A stretch of DNA of 64,000 bases from contig JBHGNT010000020.1 in assembly GCA_043228905.1 (NCBI GenBank), forward strand, positions 15,500,001 through 15,564,000, read 5' to 3'. Below the pieces are notes generated by a model. It ran no database searches and was not told where the DNA came from. It saw only the letters and a list, made by a program, of their open reading frames with translations. The position numbers and the translations under genes were made by a program. Position 1 is the stretch's first letter, and every line of letters starts with the position of its first letter. Source of the DNA: Azolla caroliniana (Eukaryota; Polypodiophyta). Positions 36,441-48,016 of the stretch are shown here, piece by piece.

Positions 36441-37707
36441 TTAATCTTCTGATTTGGTTTGAACAACAAGTCGATAGAATAGCTTTTCTTCACCAGCGTC
36501 GTCTGTTCGAAATATCTTCACCACATCTCCTCTTTTGAACCCATAATACCTTGCCACAGGATCATCCTCTTGCATGTAAGGAAGCTTTTGGAACACATTT
36601 GTGACAAGAAACCTGATAAGATTCACCTCTTGATTTAAACAAAATGGACCCATTGACATTACTGCCATTTCTTGTTTACCTGTTTCTCGTCTACCGCATA
36701 ACCCTCTAATAATGCTTGCTTTTCCACTGTGCTGAGTAATTTGTGCTTTGGAATCAATGCATGATCCATGATATTCACAAGCAACTCTGATTCCTGTGAC
36801 AAAGATTAAATTTGTACTATAGATGGTCACAACTAACAAAGTACTCACTTGAAAATATGTAAATGCAGAATGTGTTTGAATGATCCTTTACCAGGAAAAC
36901 TTCCATATGATATTTTGTTTTTTCAATGACAGGAATGCATTTTTTGGCATCATTCTTGAGTGGTCGTCGAAGCACCATTATGGATCTTTGCGCACTTTCT
37001 TCCTTCATCTGCTCAACTACTGTCATGATTGTGGGGACTTTCACATCCATCTGATCCGGAAATACAACAATGATCTAGACACAAGAAATCACTAGATGAT
37101 GAGGTCAATACATCATAGATACAATACATGTACACACACATATTATAAGCTTGGTGAACTCAGTAGGATTTGCTAAATCTGCTGGTAATGTGTATATATG
37201 CATATGTCTTTACATATTTGTTTGAGTAGGTGAATCTCTGTGTACATGTATATACATGTGTAGGTATATGCATGTACACAGAGAGACAAATCTACACATA
37301 CAAATATGTATAGAGACGTTTCCATACACATTACCAGCAAGATTTAGCCCAATCCTAATGGATTCACCGAGCTTATAATGCACATTAAGAAAGGAATAAA
37401 ACAATATTACCCTATCGGAGCAGGAAGAATGGTGTTGGGCAGAAATGGTGAGGGCATGGCGGGCAGGATCATCCCCGAACAGAGTTCGGAAGCGTCGGAT
37501 GGGCATAGCGAGGTCGGAATCAGAGATGGAGTATCCCCGATCATACAGCATCCGCAGAAGCGTCCTTCTCACATAGAACAACCCCAGGTAGGAGCTGGAG
37601 GCGTTCTCAGCTGTAGTAGTAAACTCGCAGTTGAAGTGAGATGAAGCATCAGTATCAGACGGCGCCATCATCATGAGCAAAATGTCTACGAATTGTGATG
37701 GGCTCAA
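36441..37707 (-). CDS. RNA polymerase subunit 5 family (NRPE5/NRPB5-like)
   Basis: Four exons on the minus strand: 37411-37707, 36892-37074, 36680-36793 and 36441-36584, all GT-AG and in phase, give about 245 residues if the first ATG is used (a later in-frame MMMAPSD start is also possible). The N-terminal jaw domain has 'LRMLYDRGYSISDSDL' and 'FRTLFGDDPARHALTISAQH'. The middle has 'VKVPTIMTVVEQMKEESAQR'. The assembly domain has 'LLVNIMDHALIPKHKLL' and 'DDPVARYYGFKRGDVVKIFR'. The N-terminal extension and divergence resemble NRPE5, the Pol V version used in RNA-directed DNA methylation, more than NRPB5. That subtype call needs a tree. Confidence 0.88.
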
Positions 37708-38589
37708 TTAGAGAAAGTGGAAACCCCTGGACCTGAAATAGTGACAGTATGAGGTGGGGAAAGAGGCAGTATGTATATGTATGTATGTAGTTGAATTCAA
37801 GAAACATATGGGCATGAACTTACCTCCGTTGCAATTGAAGGAGGAGGATTATGGATATGGTGGTGGTTGATGGTGAGGTCCGCTTTCCTGTCGGGCACAT
37901 ACGTATGTATAGACAGAATGAAATATAATAGTATGTAATGATAGAAGTAAGAAAAGAAGGTTGGGGGGGGGGGGGGGGGGGAGATGATTTTGTAATTGAT
38001 TTTGTAATTGCAATAAGATTTTGCTTTTTTATATTTCAAAAGAAACAAACCTCCCATGACCACTTTTGGCCTCGGAAGCCTATACACTTACCTTGCTTTC
38101 TTTCTTTGTCCAACTCCTTTCTCTTTCTAACCTCAACATAATGTTTTCTTGCCAAATAATAGAAGAAGTGACCTATGTTGATTCAACATACCAATAAAAA
38201 GAGCATATCACTTTTGAATGTTTTGCATAGGATGACATCAAGCATGATTTCCAAGAATTCTTAGAAGGTTGCACAAAGATTTCAAGAACCCCCTATATTC
38301 TCGAGCAAGTTGGGTCAACACTTTTGAGGTCGACTTTTTCTTTTTTTCTAAAGATTTTCTTTCATAGTATTAAGAAAAAACGCCCGAAGGCTACAACTTG
38401 AACCTAGTTGCCCAAGAGGTTACAACTTTTCCTATACAATGATGTAAAATAATCCCAGGACCAAATATTCGAACTTTGTAGAAGGTGTTGACGTTTGTTG
38501 ATATTCAAGAAAGAGTCCATAGAAGTCGATAGTGCCATTGAGGCTCTTGAGTTGACATTGTAAATAGGGGCAACTTTTTCCTTCTCTTA
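37708..38589. other. Intergenic with a 19-base G run
   Basis: Upstream of the RPB5-like gene. It includes a G run at about 37963-37981, a possible G-quadruplex-type tract. No gene is recognised between 37708 and 38589. Confidence 0.6.
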
Positions 38590-38681
38590 TTCATAGTCGG
38601 CCTCCTTAGCTAGTTCATGCAAACTCCGTGAGACGTCCATCTCGACTGTGCTAAGCGAGTGCTCAGGTATGTGAGTGGAAC
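38590..38681 (+). pseudogene. Short Copia RNase H fragment
   Basis: About 90 bases match the stretch near 30235-30320 of the other Copia fragment ('cttagctagttcatgcaaac', 'tatgtgagtggaacc'). It ends abruptly at an LTR-like TGTTGGGTGACAGG. Confidence 0.7.
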
Positions 38682-39072
38682 CTGTTGGGTGACAGGTCCC
38701 TCTGGATGGGAAGGGAGAAGAACAGTGCTGACGAACCGGATGAGGAGTACCCGGCTACGGAGAGCCGGATGGTGCAGACCCGGTATGAACCGGATGAGGA
38801 GTACCCGGCTATGGAGAGCCGGATGGTGCAGACCCGGTGAGAACCGGATGAAGAGACATATTCGTAAATATGTTTCTGAGAGTCCATCGAGGCTATATTT
38901 GTAAATAGCCGAAAAGTTATATTAGTATAAATATGACTTAGGGCAAAATTTTAGGTGTTGTTGTCATTCCTGTTTTCGCACGAGATTAGAGCACGTAACA
39001 GTGTACAGAGAGAGAGAGAGAGAAAGAGGTCGCTGCCTGTACACAGAGAGAGAGAGAAAGAGTGAGGAGGCG
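38682..39072 (+). repeat. LTR-like block with a duplicated 54-bp unit
   Basis: It begins TGTTGGGTGACAGGTCCC, typical of a plant Copia LTR. Two 54-bp copies (about 38734-38787 and 38788-38841) share 'gaaccggatgaggagtaccc' and 'gagccggatggtgcagaccc'. A candidate LTR end (CGTAACA) is near 39000, then two GAGAGA tracts. No internal region follows, so it may be a solo or rearranged LTR. Confidence 0.55.
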
Positions 39073-39335
39073 TGTTGAGAATCAAACTCAACTTCCTGTG
39101 TGTGGGAACACACTCTAGGACACTCAAGTGTGTGAGCACCCCACCTCCTTGTATAATAACTAGTTTGTCATTGAAGTCAATATCTTATGACACATATTGT
39201 TTAAGTAGTTAAGACTCGACCTCTTTCCCAAGAGGTGACTCTAGTGAAAGAACCTAGAGAGAAGGTGACTACATAAGCACCTTCCCCTTCTCTTTGTAAT
39301 TGTTGGCTTATTCTTGCTTCTTGTTAATACAATTT
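39073..39335 (+). repeat. Copia LTR, left part, interrupted by the DNA transposon
   Basis: TGTTGAGAATCAAACTC to CAATTT, matching 30961-31220 of the intact LTR. The rest of the LTR resumes at 57401. Confidence 0.9.
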
Positions 39336-39369
39336 AAACACCGGGTCATTTGGAAGAGGTAATATGTCG
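39336..39369 (+). repeat. Left terminal inverted repeat
   Basis: 34 bp starting AAACACCGGGTC; pairs with 57367-57400 with about four mismatches. Flanked on the left by TTT of the Copia LTR. Confidence 0.88.
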
Positions 39370-41720
39370 CAATTTAAGAACAGTCCGTCCAAAAAAGGCA
39401 CAAAGTAGGTCATTTCACAAAAAGGACCATCGCATGCGTAAAGGGTTTTGGAAATTGAATCAAAATATATTGATTTATACCATGGCCAAAAATTTAGGGC
39501 TTTCAAAAAATGCCCCTAATAATTGACATGTGAAATTTACAAGAGAAAGTAAAAAAATTACAAAATGACTAACATATTTTATACATATTTTTGAATCGCC
39601 ATATTGATGTAACATACAATATTTACATTTCATATATTTACATTGTCTTCATCTAATTGTAATGCAACGTCACCGTGATTCTGAGACATAGTCCTTGTTC
39701 GTCTCCGTGTTGCGTCAACATGCACATCTGGGATCTTCTCTTTTATTATCTTGATTGTAGTCTGTCTTAGATGGCCTGTTTCGGTCAAAGAGAAGTCATA
39801 CACGAGTATGTTGACATTATAAAGTGCTAGAGTAGACATGCTTGGTAGATTCTTTCATCATCCTTAATAGATTTTACTTGATTGCCTTCATCATCCTTAA
39901 TAATTTCAATGATTTTGGCAATCCTGAAGCCTGGATGACCCAACTTAGCACCCCCAGCTAATGTTGCAACCAACATACCAACTTGTAGCTCATGTAGATT
40001 GCCTTGCCACCTCACCTCTGTAGCATGCGATAATCTTGGTCCCATGTAAATATCTCTTTGTCATGGACGAACTAGATTATTTAATTCAAGATTATCTAGT
40101 GGTTGTAAATGAGTTGTGCTTGTCATTGATGAGCCACCAAGTGCCCATTCGAGTTGATTTTGTAGTGGCCAATACCATGTAAAGTGGTTATCTAATATTG
40201 TATGTTGATGATTAAAGAAGGCATCCCACCAATCCACATCCCGATCACCAACGTAATTTTTGGTTCGCTCAATATTTTTCTATTTTGCCTCAAGGCACCG
40301 CATCCAATATATCTTTTGCTCTTCAATTGAACTTCCAACATCCAATCTTTTATGATCATCATAGGGCATTTGCTGAGGACCATAGATTATTGCATCTGGG
40401 AAATGCAGTAAGAGCCTACATCCGTCTTGTGGCTCCCACTACGAACTAGATGAGTATTGTTTGGCATACAACATGGTCTGGTTGTGACTGACCACACATT
40501 TTTGGATGAGGAAGACGTGGTTAAAATTTATATTATTAAGCGGAGCAAGAACCCTACATCCACTCCCATCACCATCCACACAAAAGCGTTTGAAATCATA
40601 TACTTTATCTAAATGTTGCACATCTGGCTTGGGGGTATAAGCTTCAGTGATAAACCTTGATAGCATAGGAAGTGTGAAATCATTGCACCTCGCTAATGTC
40701 TTGGAGAGCCTACTAAACATTTGATCTATGTGATCATGTGTATGACCAACTAGCAAGAAGTTGACCTTAATCTTTTTGAAAACACCCTTGTCTACTAACA
40801 TGCTCAAATAACCAAACACGGCTGAGTTCTTGTTTTCTCTCGCCGTGTTGTCAAGTTGCACGTATAGTACTAGTGAGAGTAAACCTGGCCAACTCTGCAG
40901 AACTCTTTGTATGACTGTCACTGTAAGATTAGGTTCATTGTGGATATTTGGATAAGTTAGGAACACTTGAGGCCTTATTTTCTGATAATACAGAAGACAT
41001 CTAACCAAGTGCATCTACACTAGGCATTCATCTCCAACATCCTTGGGCAACCTTCGAAAATGTGTCAAACAAGTTTTCTTCTGATCCATCCCATCTATAA
41101 TCAAGCACATATATCTTTCTAGCGATTGAAGCGCTTTTTGACGATGGTGCATAGCTTTAGATATTTCCAACGCCCGGCTTTCTCGATGTTCTCTCAATAA
41201 ATTCTTATATTTTGTTATTTCTTCATCTGTTGTCCCACTCTTTGCCATGCTTTTTAAACTCGCGCATATAGAACAAACACCCATCCGGACCTTGCGAGGT
41301 ATGACCACATTGTTAAACTTCGATCTCCATAAACTATTAAAATGTCGATATTGTATGTAAGGTACACTTTCCAATAACATGCCATCCTTATATGCTTGGT
41401 ATACCTCACGACGAGTGAAGTTATCTGACAAATGTAACCTTCTAGTGGTGGGCATAACATCACATTGCTTCGAGAAATATATCTCCATCCATCTAACAAC
41501 ATGTCGCCCAATTAGACCCTTACATGTAGATTCTGTATTGTTGAATTCTTTGTAGCCTCATGTTCCCGATGCTATAGGCAATTTTAAAGGCAACTCGACA
41601 ACTTTTCATAGTAAGTGAAAGGTAATATTACACTTGTTGAGAACATGACACTACCAGATGGTCCTTAACAAGTTGCATATTGGCAATCAAGAAAGTATCT
41701 TGTTCGTGACCATTAAGAGA

Positions 41721-42095
41721 TTTTGACAAACAAGCTCAACATTGGGTGCTCAATGAGAGGCCGTAGTGGTGCATAAACCGGGAGGCCGTTGGATAGATAT
41801 TCCGCGGAGGAATATATTTTGGGAGTCAGTGTAGGGGCTCATTGATGAGCATTGAAGTACGTGTCAATACTTCTGTCAGTCTGTATAGACCTGTATAAAA
41901 GTGCTCTTTGAGCACATCCTATGTACAAAGTTTTAGAGTATTGTTTTGGAATAGAGTATTTTTGTGTAATGCTCTCTCTGTCTCTCCTGCATACGTTGTG
42001 TTGATTAAGCTTTCCATTAAACCTTCCTTGTTTCTTGTCTTTTGTCTATTGTTACGTAGTTGTGTCTGTTAAGCTTCCACACATATTCTTTTCCA
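41721..42095 (+). repeat. 5' LTR of the nested Copia
   Basis: 375 bp, ends CTTTTCCA. A TATA-like CTGTATAAAAG is near 41891. It lacks a block present in the 3' LTR near 46983-47018. Confidence 0.9.
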
Positions 42096-42110
42096 TGGTA
42101 TCAGAGCGTG
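42096..42110 (+). other. Primer binding site, initiator tRNA-Met
   Basis: TGGTATCAGAGCGTG directly follows the LTR; the first twelve bases are the complement of plant tRNA-iMet 3' end. Confidence 0.9.
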
Positions 42111-42180
42111 AGGGTTGAGATCCTCTACTGCCGACAAACAGACAAACCTTAATCACAGTGAAGAATAGAAGAAGGAAAGA

Positions 42181-43120
42181 ATGAACAAAGGAATGGCTAG
42201 CTCGCTTTTGACGGAGAAGCTCGACCGAAGCAGCTATGCATCTTAGTCATACAAGATGCACTAGTACCTGCTCGGGCATGACTATTGAAGTTATGTCAAT
42301 GGAGCTAATGACGCAGCACCCGAATCAACACAGAGAGATTTCCCAGCCTTGGAATAGGCGGCAAACAGAGTTCTCTACTGCTTCGCATCCTGTGTGAGCG
42401 ATCAACTTTTGAGCTACATTCGGGATGCGAGGACACTGAAGGATGCTTGGGGAAATCTGAAAAAGATTTTCCCCATGAGCACCATAGCCAGAAAGCTCCA
42501 ACTTAAGCAAGAGTTGAGCAATGTTCAACAATGAGATATGTCGGTGGCTGATTACACCTCCAAGATCAAGGACATATGTGACTCTCTCGCCTCCGTCGAT
42601 GTAAACATCGAGGAGGAAAAAATGGTTTAGGTTTGCCTCAGAGGGTTAGCGTCGAAGTTCGGAGCATTCCAAACTGATGTATGTACGAGGGAGAATATGC
42701 CATCGTTTTTCATGTTACAATCGATGCTCCTAGTAGAGGAAAACCACGCGGGTGCGTCAATAATTACGCACGCCCACAACAAGATGATGTACACGGAGGA
42801 AGATAGGCCTTGTGGTTGTGGCGGATGACGCGAGTCAGCGCACAATGGAGGCAACCCATAGGAGTAATATGGAAGGCATGGTCGTAATGCCAACAGTAGT
42901 TCCGGAGCCTCTGGAAGTTGGGGGAGTCGAGGCGGCGCCGAAACCGGTAAGGAAAGCCTACCGCGGAATGCTGGTACTGTGGCAAGAAAGGCCATAGGGA
43001 GAGCGAGTGCTGGAAGAAACGCGCCGATTTGGAGAAAACCGCATCCGGATCCGGGCAGACTGAACAAGGAAATCGGCAATGATTGCACTATGCCGAGCAC
43101 TCCAAACCAACCGAAAATGG
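42181..43120 (+). pseudogene. gag: gag of the nested Copia
   Basis: Starts 'MNKGMASSLLTEKLDRSSYA'. Conserved Copia gag blocks follow ('SYIRDARTLKDAWGNLKKIF', 'ARKLQLKQELSNVQQ', 'MSVADYTSKIKDICDSLASV', 'LRGLASKFGAFQTDV'). The zinc knuckle CWYCGKKGHRESEC is at 42969-43010 in a shifted frame. Numerous Trp/Gln-to-stop changes make it non-functional. Confidence 0.85.
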
Positions 43121-43149
43121 ATCAGGCCCAACCTTCATAATGAAGCACA

Positions 43150-44400
43150 AAGCCAATTCGATGGTGGTGAACACCTCAACATGTTGACTCCGGAGTGTCA
43201 AATCATATGACAAGTCACGAGGAATGGTTCTTGTACTTGGAGAAACTGGAAAAACAAGGAGTGGTTGAAACTGGAGAGGACACTCCGCATACCATCGAAC
43301 ATGTTGGTGAAGTTCCCCTCAGCCATGTCGGGCAGAAAGGGAAACTCATGAACATGCTACATGTCCCGACAATAACAAAGAACTTGGTGTCCGTCGGACA
43401 GGTCGTCGATAAGGGGATGCAAGTTCAATTCACGCATCTCGGTTGCTACATCGAAGAAGAGGGGAAAGTCATTGCACAAGGGCATCAAGTAGGGAGGATG
43501 TTTATCCTCAACACCAATGAAGTCGGAACCACGTTGTTCGTGAAAGGACATAAGGTCAAGTCGGACATCGACCTATGGCACAAGTGGTTCAGCCATGTTA
43601 ACTTTCCGTGGCTTCGTGAAATGCAGACGAAGAACATTGTTTTCGGATTGCCGAAATTTAGTGGCCGGAACGACCAAGTTTGCGAAGCCTACCGGCTCGG
43701 GAAGCAACACCAACTTCCATTCCCCAACGAGTGTAATCGGAGTCAAAATCCGCTCGATATGATCCATTCGGATGTATGGGGACCGGCACAGAACGTGAGC
43801 ATCGGAGGAAGCCGTCACTTCGTAACCTCCATCGATGACTTCACTTGGCACACTTGGGCGTGCTTGATCGCGAAAAAGAGCGAAGTCTTTGCGTGTTTCC
43901 TGAAGGTGAAGAGCCTTGCTGAAAGGGAAACTGGGCAAAAGATCAAGTGCCTAAGGTCCGCGGGCGGGAAGGAGTACTTCTCCAACCAGTTCTCGAGTTA
44001 TCTATAGAAGGATGGAATTCGACGCGAATTCTCGTGTAGATACATGACGCAACATAATGGTGTGGCTAAGAGGAAGAATCAGATGATAGAGGAGGCGGCA
44101 AGGGTAATGCTTGAAGAGAAGCATCTACCGAAGTTCTATTGGACCGAAGCGATCGGAACAACCGTCTACCTCCAGAATGGGGCATCTGCCAATGGAGGAG
44201 TGTCGCCACATGAGTTGTACTTCAAGAAGAAGCCGAACTTGGCACACTTGAGGGTTTTCGGTAGCATCGCGTATGTGCTTGTGCCGAAGGAGAAACAGAG
44301 GAAGCTGGATGCCAAAGCCGAGAAGTGTATCTTGGTTGGCTACTTGGATGAACAGAAGGGTTATAAGTGTTATAATCCCTGAACCAAACAAGCTCGCATA
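43150..44400 (+). pseudogene. Protease and integrase of the nested Copia
   Basis: The protease start 'DSGVSNHMTSHEEWF' is followed by 'VSVGQVVDKGMQVQFT'. Integrase has LWHKWFSHVN, but the zinc site reads CEAY where CxxC is expected. The triad is damaged: DMIHSDVWGP keeps Asp, RSAGGKEYF replaces the second Asp by Ala, and NGVAKRKN replaces Glu by Lys. A TAG at 44005 and a TGA near 44380 interrupt the frame. The C-terminal 'KCILVGYLDEQKGYKCYNP' block is conserved. Confidence 0.88.
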
Positions 44401-46420
44401 AGTCGTGATGTTGTGTTTGACGAGTCCGTGTCGTGGTACTTGCCTTCGCCTCCAACCCCTGACTACTCCATTCCGATTCCTGATGAAGAGGTGAGCGAGG
44501 CTGAAAAGCCTCGGGACGAAGGAGACATCGGAGCTCTTGAAGAGAGTCTGATTTCATTCAGGCTAAGTGGGCCGAATGAGCGACTGAGTCAGCATGACCA
44601 GTCAGACGCAGAGCCGGTGAGTAGTGGAGACTCGGTCGTGCATTCCCCGCGCAGGAAGCCAAGGAGATGGTTTACGCACAAAGAGAAGGGAAAGAAGAAG
44701 ATGTGGCCCGGAGTACGGCATTGATAAAGACGAGTCGGATCGAAGAGAATCCGACTCCGAGAAGAACGAAGATGAACCTTCGGAAACGAAGTTCGCGTCG
44801 GCCAAGAGGGCCTCAAAACCGGCTAATGAACAATTATGCCGATCTACCCGCCAAAAGAACCCTGTGGTGCGGTTCGGATACAACGAGTACATGGCACATC
44901 ATTATGCATGCATGACACGAGTGGTGGAAGTGCATGAGCCGGAGAGCTACGTAGAAGTGGTGAAGGACGCAAGTTGGCGTCTCGCAATGGAGGAAGAGAT
45001 GCATGTATTAGCGGAAAATGAAACTTGGGACCTGGTTGATGCCCCGAAGGGTGTAAAGCCGATTAGATATAGGTGGGTGTACAAGGTCAAGTACAACACC
45101 GACGGCTTTGTCAACCGCTACAAGGCCCGGTTAGTGGCGAAGGGATCACACAACAACATGGCATCGACTACGATGAGACCTTTGCGCCGGTCCCAAAGAT
45201 GACAACCGTCTATGTCTTGCTTGCAGTAGCCGCGGTAAAGGGGTAGCATTTACATCAGATGGATGTAAAGAATGCGTTCCTACAAGAAAAACTTGAGGAA
45301 TAGTGTACACGGTACAACCCCCCGCATTTCATTCCGGAAAGAACACCTCGACGGTATGCCAACTGAAGAAGTCCCTCTATGGACTAAAACAAGTCCTGTG
45401 TGCGTGGAACGTGAAGATCACGTAGTGCTTGCGTCATGTAGGGTTTGCGACATCCAAATCGGACTCTTCATTGTTCGTCCAACAAGGTGGACCGGTTAGT
45501 ATTTTACTTTATGTTGATGATTTAGTCATCACCGGCGCCGACCTAGATGAAATCGACCGCGTAAAGTCCCAGCTCGTGTCATCATTCGGCATGAAGGACC
45601 TAGGAGACATTCAATACTTCCTAAGGATCGAAGTGATCCACACCCCCGAAGGCATACTGATCAGCCAATGACATTACGTGCTAAGTATGCACTTCAAGTT
45701 CGGGATGACAAACTATAAGTCCATCTCAACTCCTCTGGACAGAAACGTCGAGATTCGGGAAAGGCATGCGACCCGACATGGTTCCGACAGATTGTCAGAA
45801 GCCTAATTGATTTGATGATCACTCGGCCGGATCTAAGTTACCCGGTCGGCTTGGTCAGTCAATTTATGTCGCAGCCCACAGCCGAACACCTTTAGTGTGC
45901 GCAAAGCAAATTGCGCTATGTTCGCGACACTAAGGATTGGGTGCTACTATATCGAACCGGTATTCCTGAACAACTCGTTGGCTACTCGGATTCCAACTGG
46001 GCTGGAAACACTAACGATCGTAGATCCACTTCTGGGTTCGCTTTCTCGCTTGGGAGCGTCGTGATCGCTTGGAGCAACAACAAGAAGCCAATAGTTGCAA
46101 TGTCGAGCACAGAGGCTGAGTATCGAGGAGTGGCTATCGCGACATGTGAAACCATTTGGCTCAAGAGGCTACTCAAGGATTTGTAGGTGGAGGTGTCTGC
46201 TCCGACGACGATCTACTGCAACAACCTCAGCAACATCTAAGTTGCGAAGAACCCTGTCTCCCACGCCCGGACCAAGCACATTGAGGTGCACTACCATTTT
46301 GTCCGCGAGCGTGTCCTCTCCTGTGAAGTCAAACTAGCGCGTATGTTCCGAGAGATCGTCAGATTGCCGACATCTTCACCAAGCCCCTTGGTCTCGACAA
46401 GTTGCGGCAATTCTCAAGTG
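44401..46420 (+). pseudogene. RT and RNase H of the nested Copia
   Basis: After an acidic linker, RT begins 'WRLAMEEEMHVLAENETWDL' and 'YRWVYKVKYNTDGFVNRYKA'. Shifts near 45150 and 45290 precede the intact catalytic ILLYVDDLVITG (YVDD at 45510-45521) and 'FGMKDLGDIQYFLRIEV'. RNase H has 'GYSDSNWAGNTNDRRSTSGF', 'MSSTEAEYRGVAIATCETIW' and 'TKHIEVHYHFV'. Several stops are present. Confidence 0.9.
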
Positions 46421-46439
46421 CACTTGGTTTGTGGCACTT

Positions 46440-46945
46440 CGACATGCCGAACTTGAGGGGGAGAAAAGCCTAGGAAAGGGAGCAGGAAAGGAACGAAAAT
46501 GACCGCGAAGCCGAGTCGGATGAAGAATTCGATTTCAGGTCGGCCGAAGGGAAGAGCCGGAGTCAGCCGAACAAGGGGGGAGATGAAGCCAAGAAAGGTG
46601 AGAAGGCCAAGAACAAGACATGGTCTGATGTGGTTAAGGGCTTGAAGAGAGAAGACGAATTGGAGACAGCCAATTCGGGCAAGAGCGGAAACGAATCGAA
46701 GATAGGAGATTTGGTTCGAATGTTTGATTCAGAGACGCCAAATCAATTGAAGACCAAGTGGAGGAAAGGGTAGCGGAAGAGGCGTCAACAAGGGAGTTGA
46801 GAAAGGCCGCACGAGAAGACAAGCCAACCGAAAGGGTCGAGGTGCGCGGAATCGAACGGGTCGAGGAGCGCGAGTGAGGCGTGAAGACAGGAGAAGCCAG
46901 AAGGAAGATCTGGAAGAGTAGGCGGAACATCAAGTTGAGCTTGAG
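46440..46945 (+). pseudogene. Charged tail frame between Copia RNase H and 3' LTR
   Basis: About 500 bases after the usual end of pol remain largely open in one frame, encoding Glu/Lys/Ser-rich sequence ('NDREAESDEEFDFRSAEG', 'KKGEKAKNKTWSDVVKGL'). Copia elements normally have little between RNase H and the polypurine tract. Function unknown. Confidence 0.4.
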
Positions 46946-46951
46946 GGGGAG

Positions 46952-47339
46952 TGTTGAGATACAAGCTCAACATTGGGTGCATAAACCGGGTGTGCAACGA
47001 GAGGCCGTAGCGATGCGTAACCCGGGAGGCCGTTGGATAGATATTCCGCGGAGGAATATATTTTGGGAGTTAGTGTAGGGGCTCATTGATGAGCATTGAA
47101 GTAAGTGTTAGTACTTCTGTCAATCCGTATGGACCTGTACAAAAGTGCTCTCTGAGCACATCCTATGTACAAAGTCTTAGAGTACTGTTTTGGAATAGAG
47201 TTTTTCTGTGTTTTGTTCTCTCTGTCTCTCCCGTGTTCGCTGTGTTGATTAAGCTTTCCATTAAAGCTTCCTTGTCTCTTGTATTTTGACTGTTGTTACC
47301 TGGTTGTGTCTGTTAAGCTTCCGCACGTATTCTTTTTCA
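46952..47339 (+). repeat. 3' LTR of the nested Copia
   Basis: 388 bp, TGTTGAGATACAAGCTCAA to CTTTTTCA, preceded by GAGGGGGAG and followed by AGAGA. Confidence 0.92.
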
Positions 47340-47600
47340 AGAGACAAATACTTTTGTCACAACCCCCGCAAGTTTTCATTTCCAAATTTTGATAGACAAA
47401 GGCTCCCACAAAATACCTTGCATATATCAATCGCAATTTGGCGATACGAACACAGAAAATTATATCATTTAACACACTTGTCAAGGAACTCTTCGAGAAT
47501 TTAGAGGCTTGTTGCCACAATCGTCGTCAACATTCGATAAACTAGACTCGTCATGATTTGTATCCACTTGAATCTTTCTTATTTTACCGAAGTTAAAAGG

Positions 47601-48016
47601 CTCTATCGATTAAAGTGACGTCGAACTTTGCTCTCGATCGTCGTTTGACTTTATATGGCACCGTTTATTATGAACATGTATATTCCTCGATTGAGAATAA
47701 TGAGTTATCAGATAATTTAAAAGGCTCAATAGAAAACAGAGAATTTTTACTCGAGTTTGAGGACATTTTGAGTAAGGCTAACTAAGATCAACTAAATCCA
47801 AAATAGTCTCAAGTTTAGTTCTATAATAAGCACCATGTCCAAAAACATTATATATTTTTTTAAATTTTAAAAAAAGAAGAAAAAAGAAGAAAAAAGAGAG
47901 AGGGAAAGTCATCTTCTCATTGTCATTATCGTGTTCAACCAACAGAAGAGCACAGGAGCACAGAGCAACCAAGACTTCTAGTTTTCGCCTCCCCGATCAA
48001 GTCGACCCCAACGTCA
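47601..48016. promoter_or_regulatory. Intergenic region between the two divergent transposon genes
   Basis: About 0.4 kb separates the 5' end of the DUF7869-like gene (minus strand) from the probable first exon of the methyltransferase gene (plus strand). It is AT-rich with a purine-rich block 'aaaaagaagaaaaaagaaga' near 47870. Likely a shared promoter, inferred from position only. Confidence 0.4.

Larger units (their letters stand above)
41721..47339 (+). mobile_element. Copia retrotransposon nested in the DUF7869-like gene
   Basis: 5' LTR 41721-42095 and 3' LTR 46952-47339, flanked by AGAGA (41716-41720 and 47340-47344). It has an initiator tRNA-Met primer site at 42096, gag, protease, integrase, RT and RNase H in Copia order, and a polypurine TTGAGGGGGAG before the 3' LTR. 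The 5' LTR starts TTTTGACA where the 3' LTR has TGTTGAGA, so its terminal dinucleotide is mutated. The LTRs differ by several indels, so the insertion is older than the Ty3 element at 52178. Confidence 0.93.
39630..47600 (-). pseudogene. DUF7869-like protein, candidate transposase, split by a Copia insertion
   Basis: Read on the minus strand: N-terminal part about 47600-47341, Copia insertion 47339-41721, then 41715-39630. Removing the insertion and one AGAGA copy gives a continuous frame through '...QKYLSLNGHEQDTFLIANMQ'. The central domain has 'RREVYQAYKDGMLLESVPY', 'MGVCSICASL' (Cys pair), 'CLIIDGMDQKKT', 'LYVQLDNTARENKN' and 'VGHTHDHIDQMFSR', the hallmark of DUF7869 proteins. Spacing D (IDGMD), D (QLDN), then about 40 residues to D/E (HTHDHID) resembles an RNase H-fold DDE/D nuclease. 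The C-terminal part continues past a stop near 40436 with 'WEPQDG', 'WWDAFFNHQHT' and 'GNLHELQVGMLVATLAG'. Stops include TAG at about 41015. I know the family only as a domain of unknown function; the transposase role is inference from the TIRs. Confidence 0.7.

Noticed and set aside
37938-38141. Small frame with a poly-Gly run
   Set aside because: Translation of the G run; no other support.
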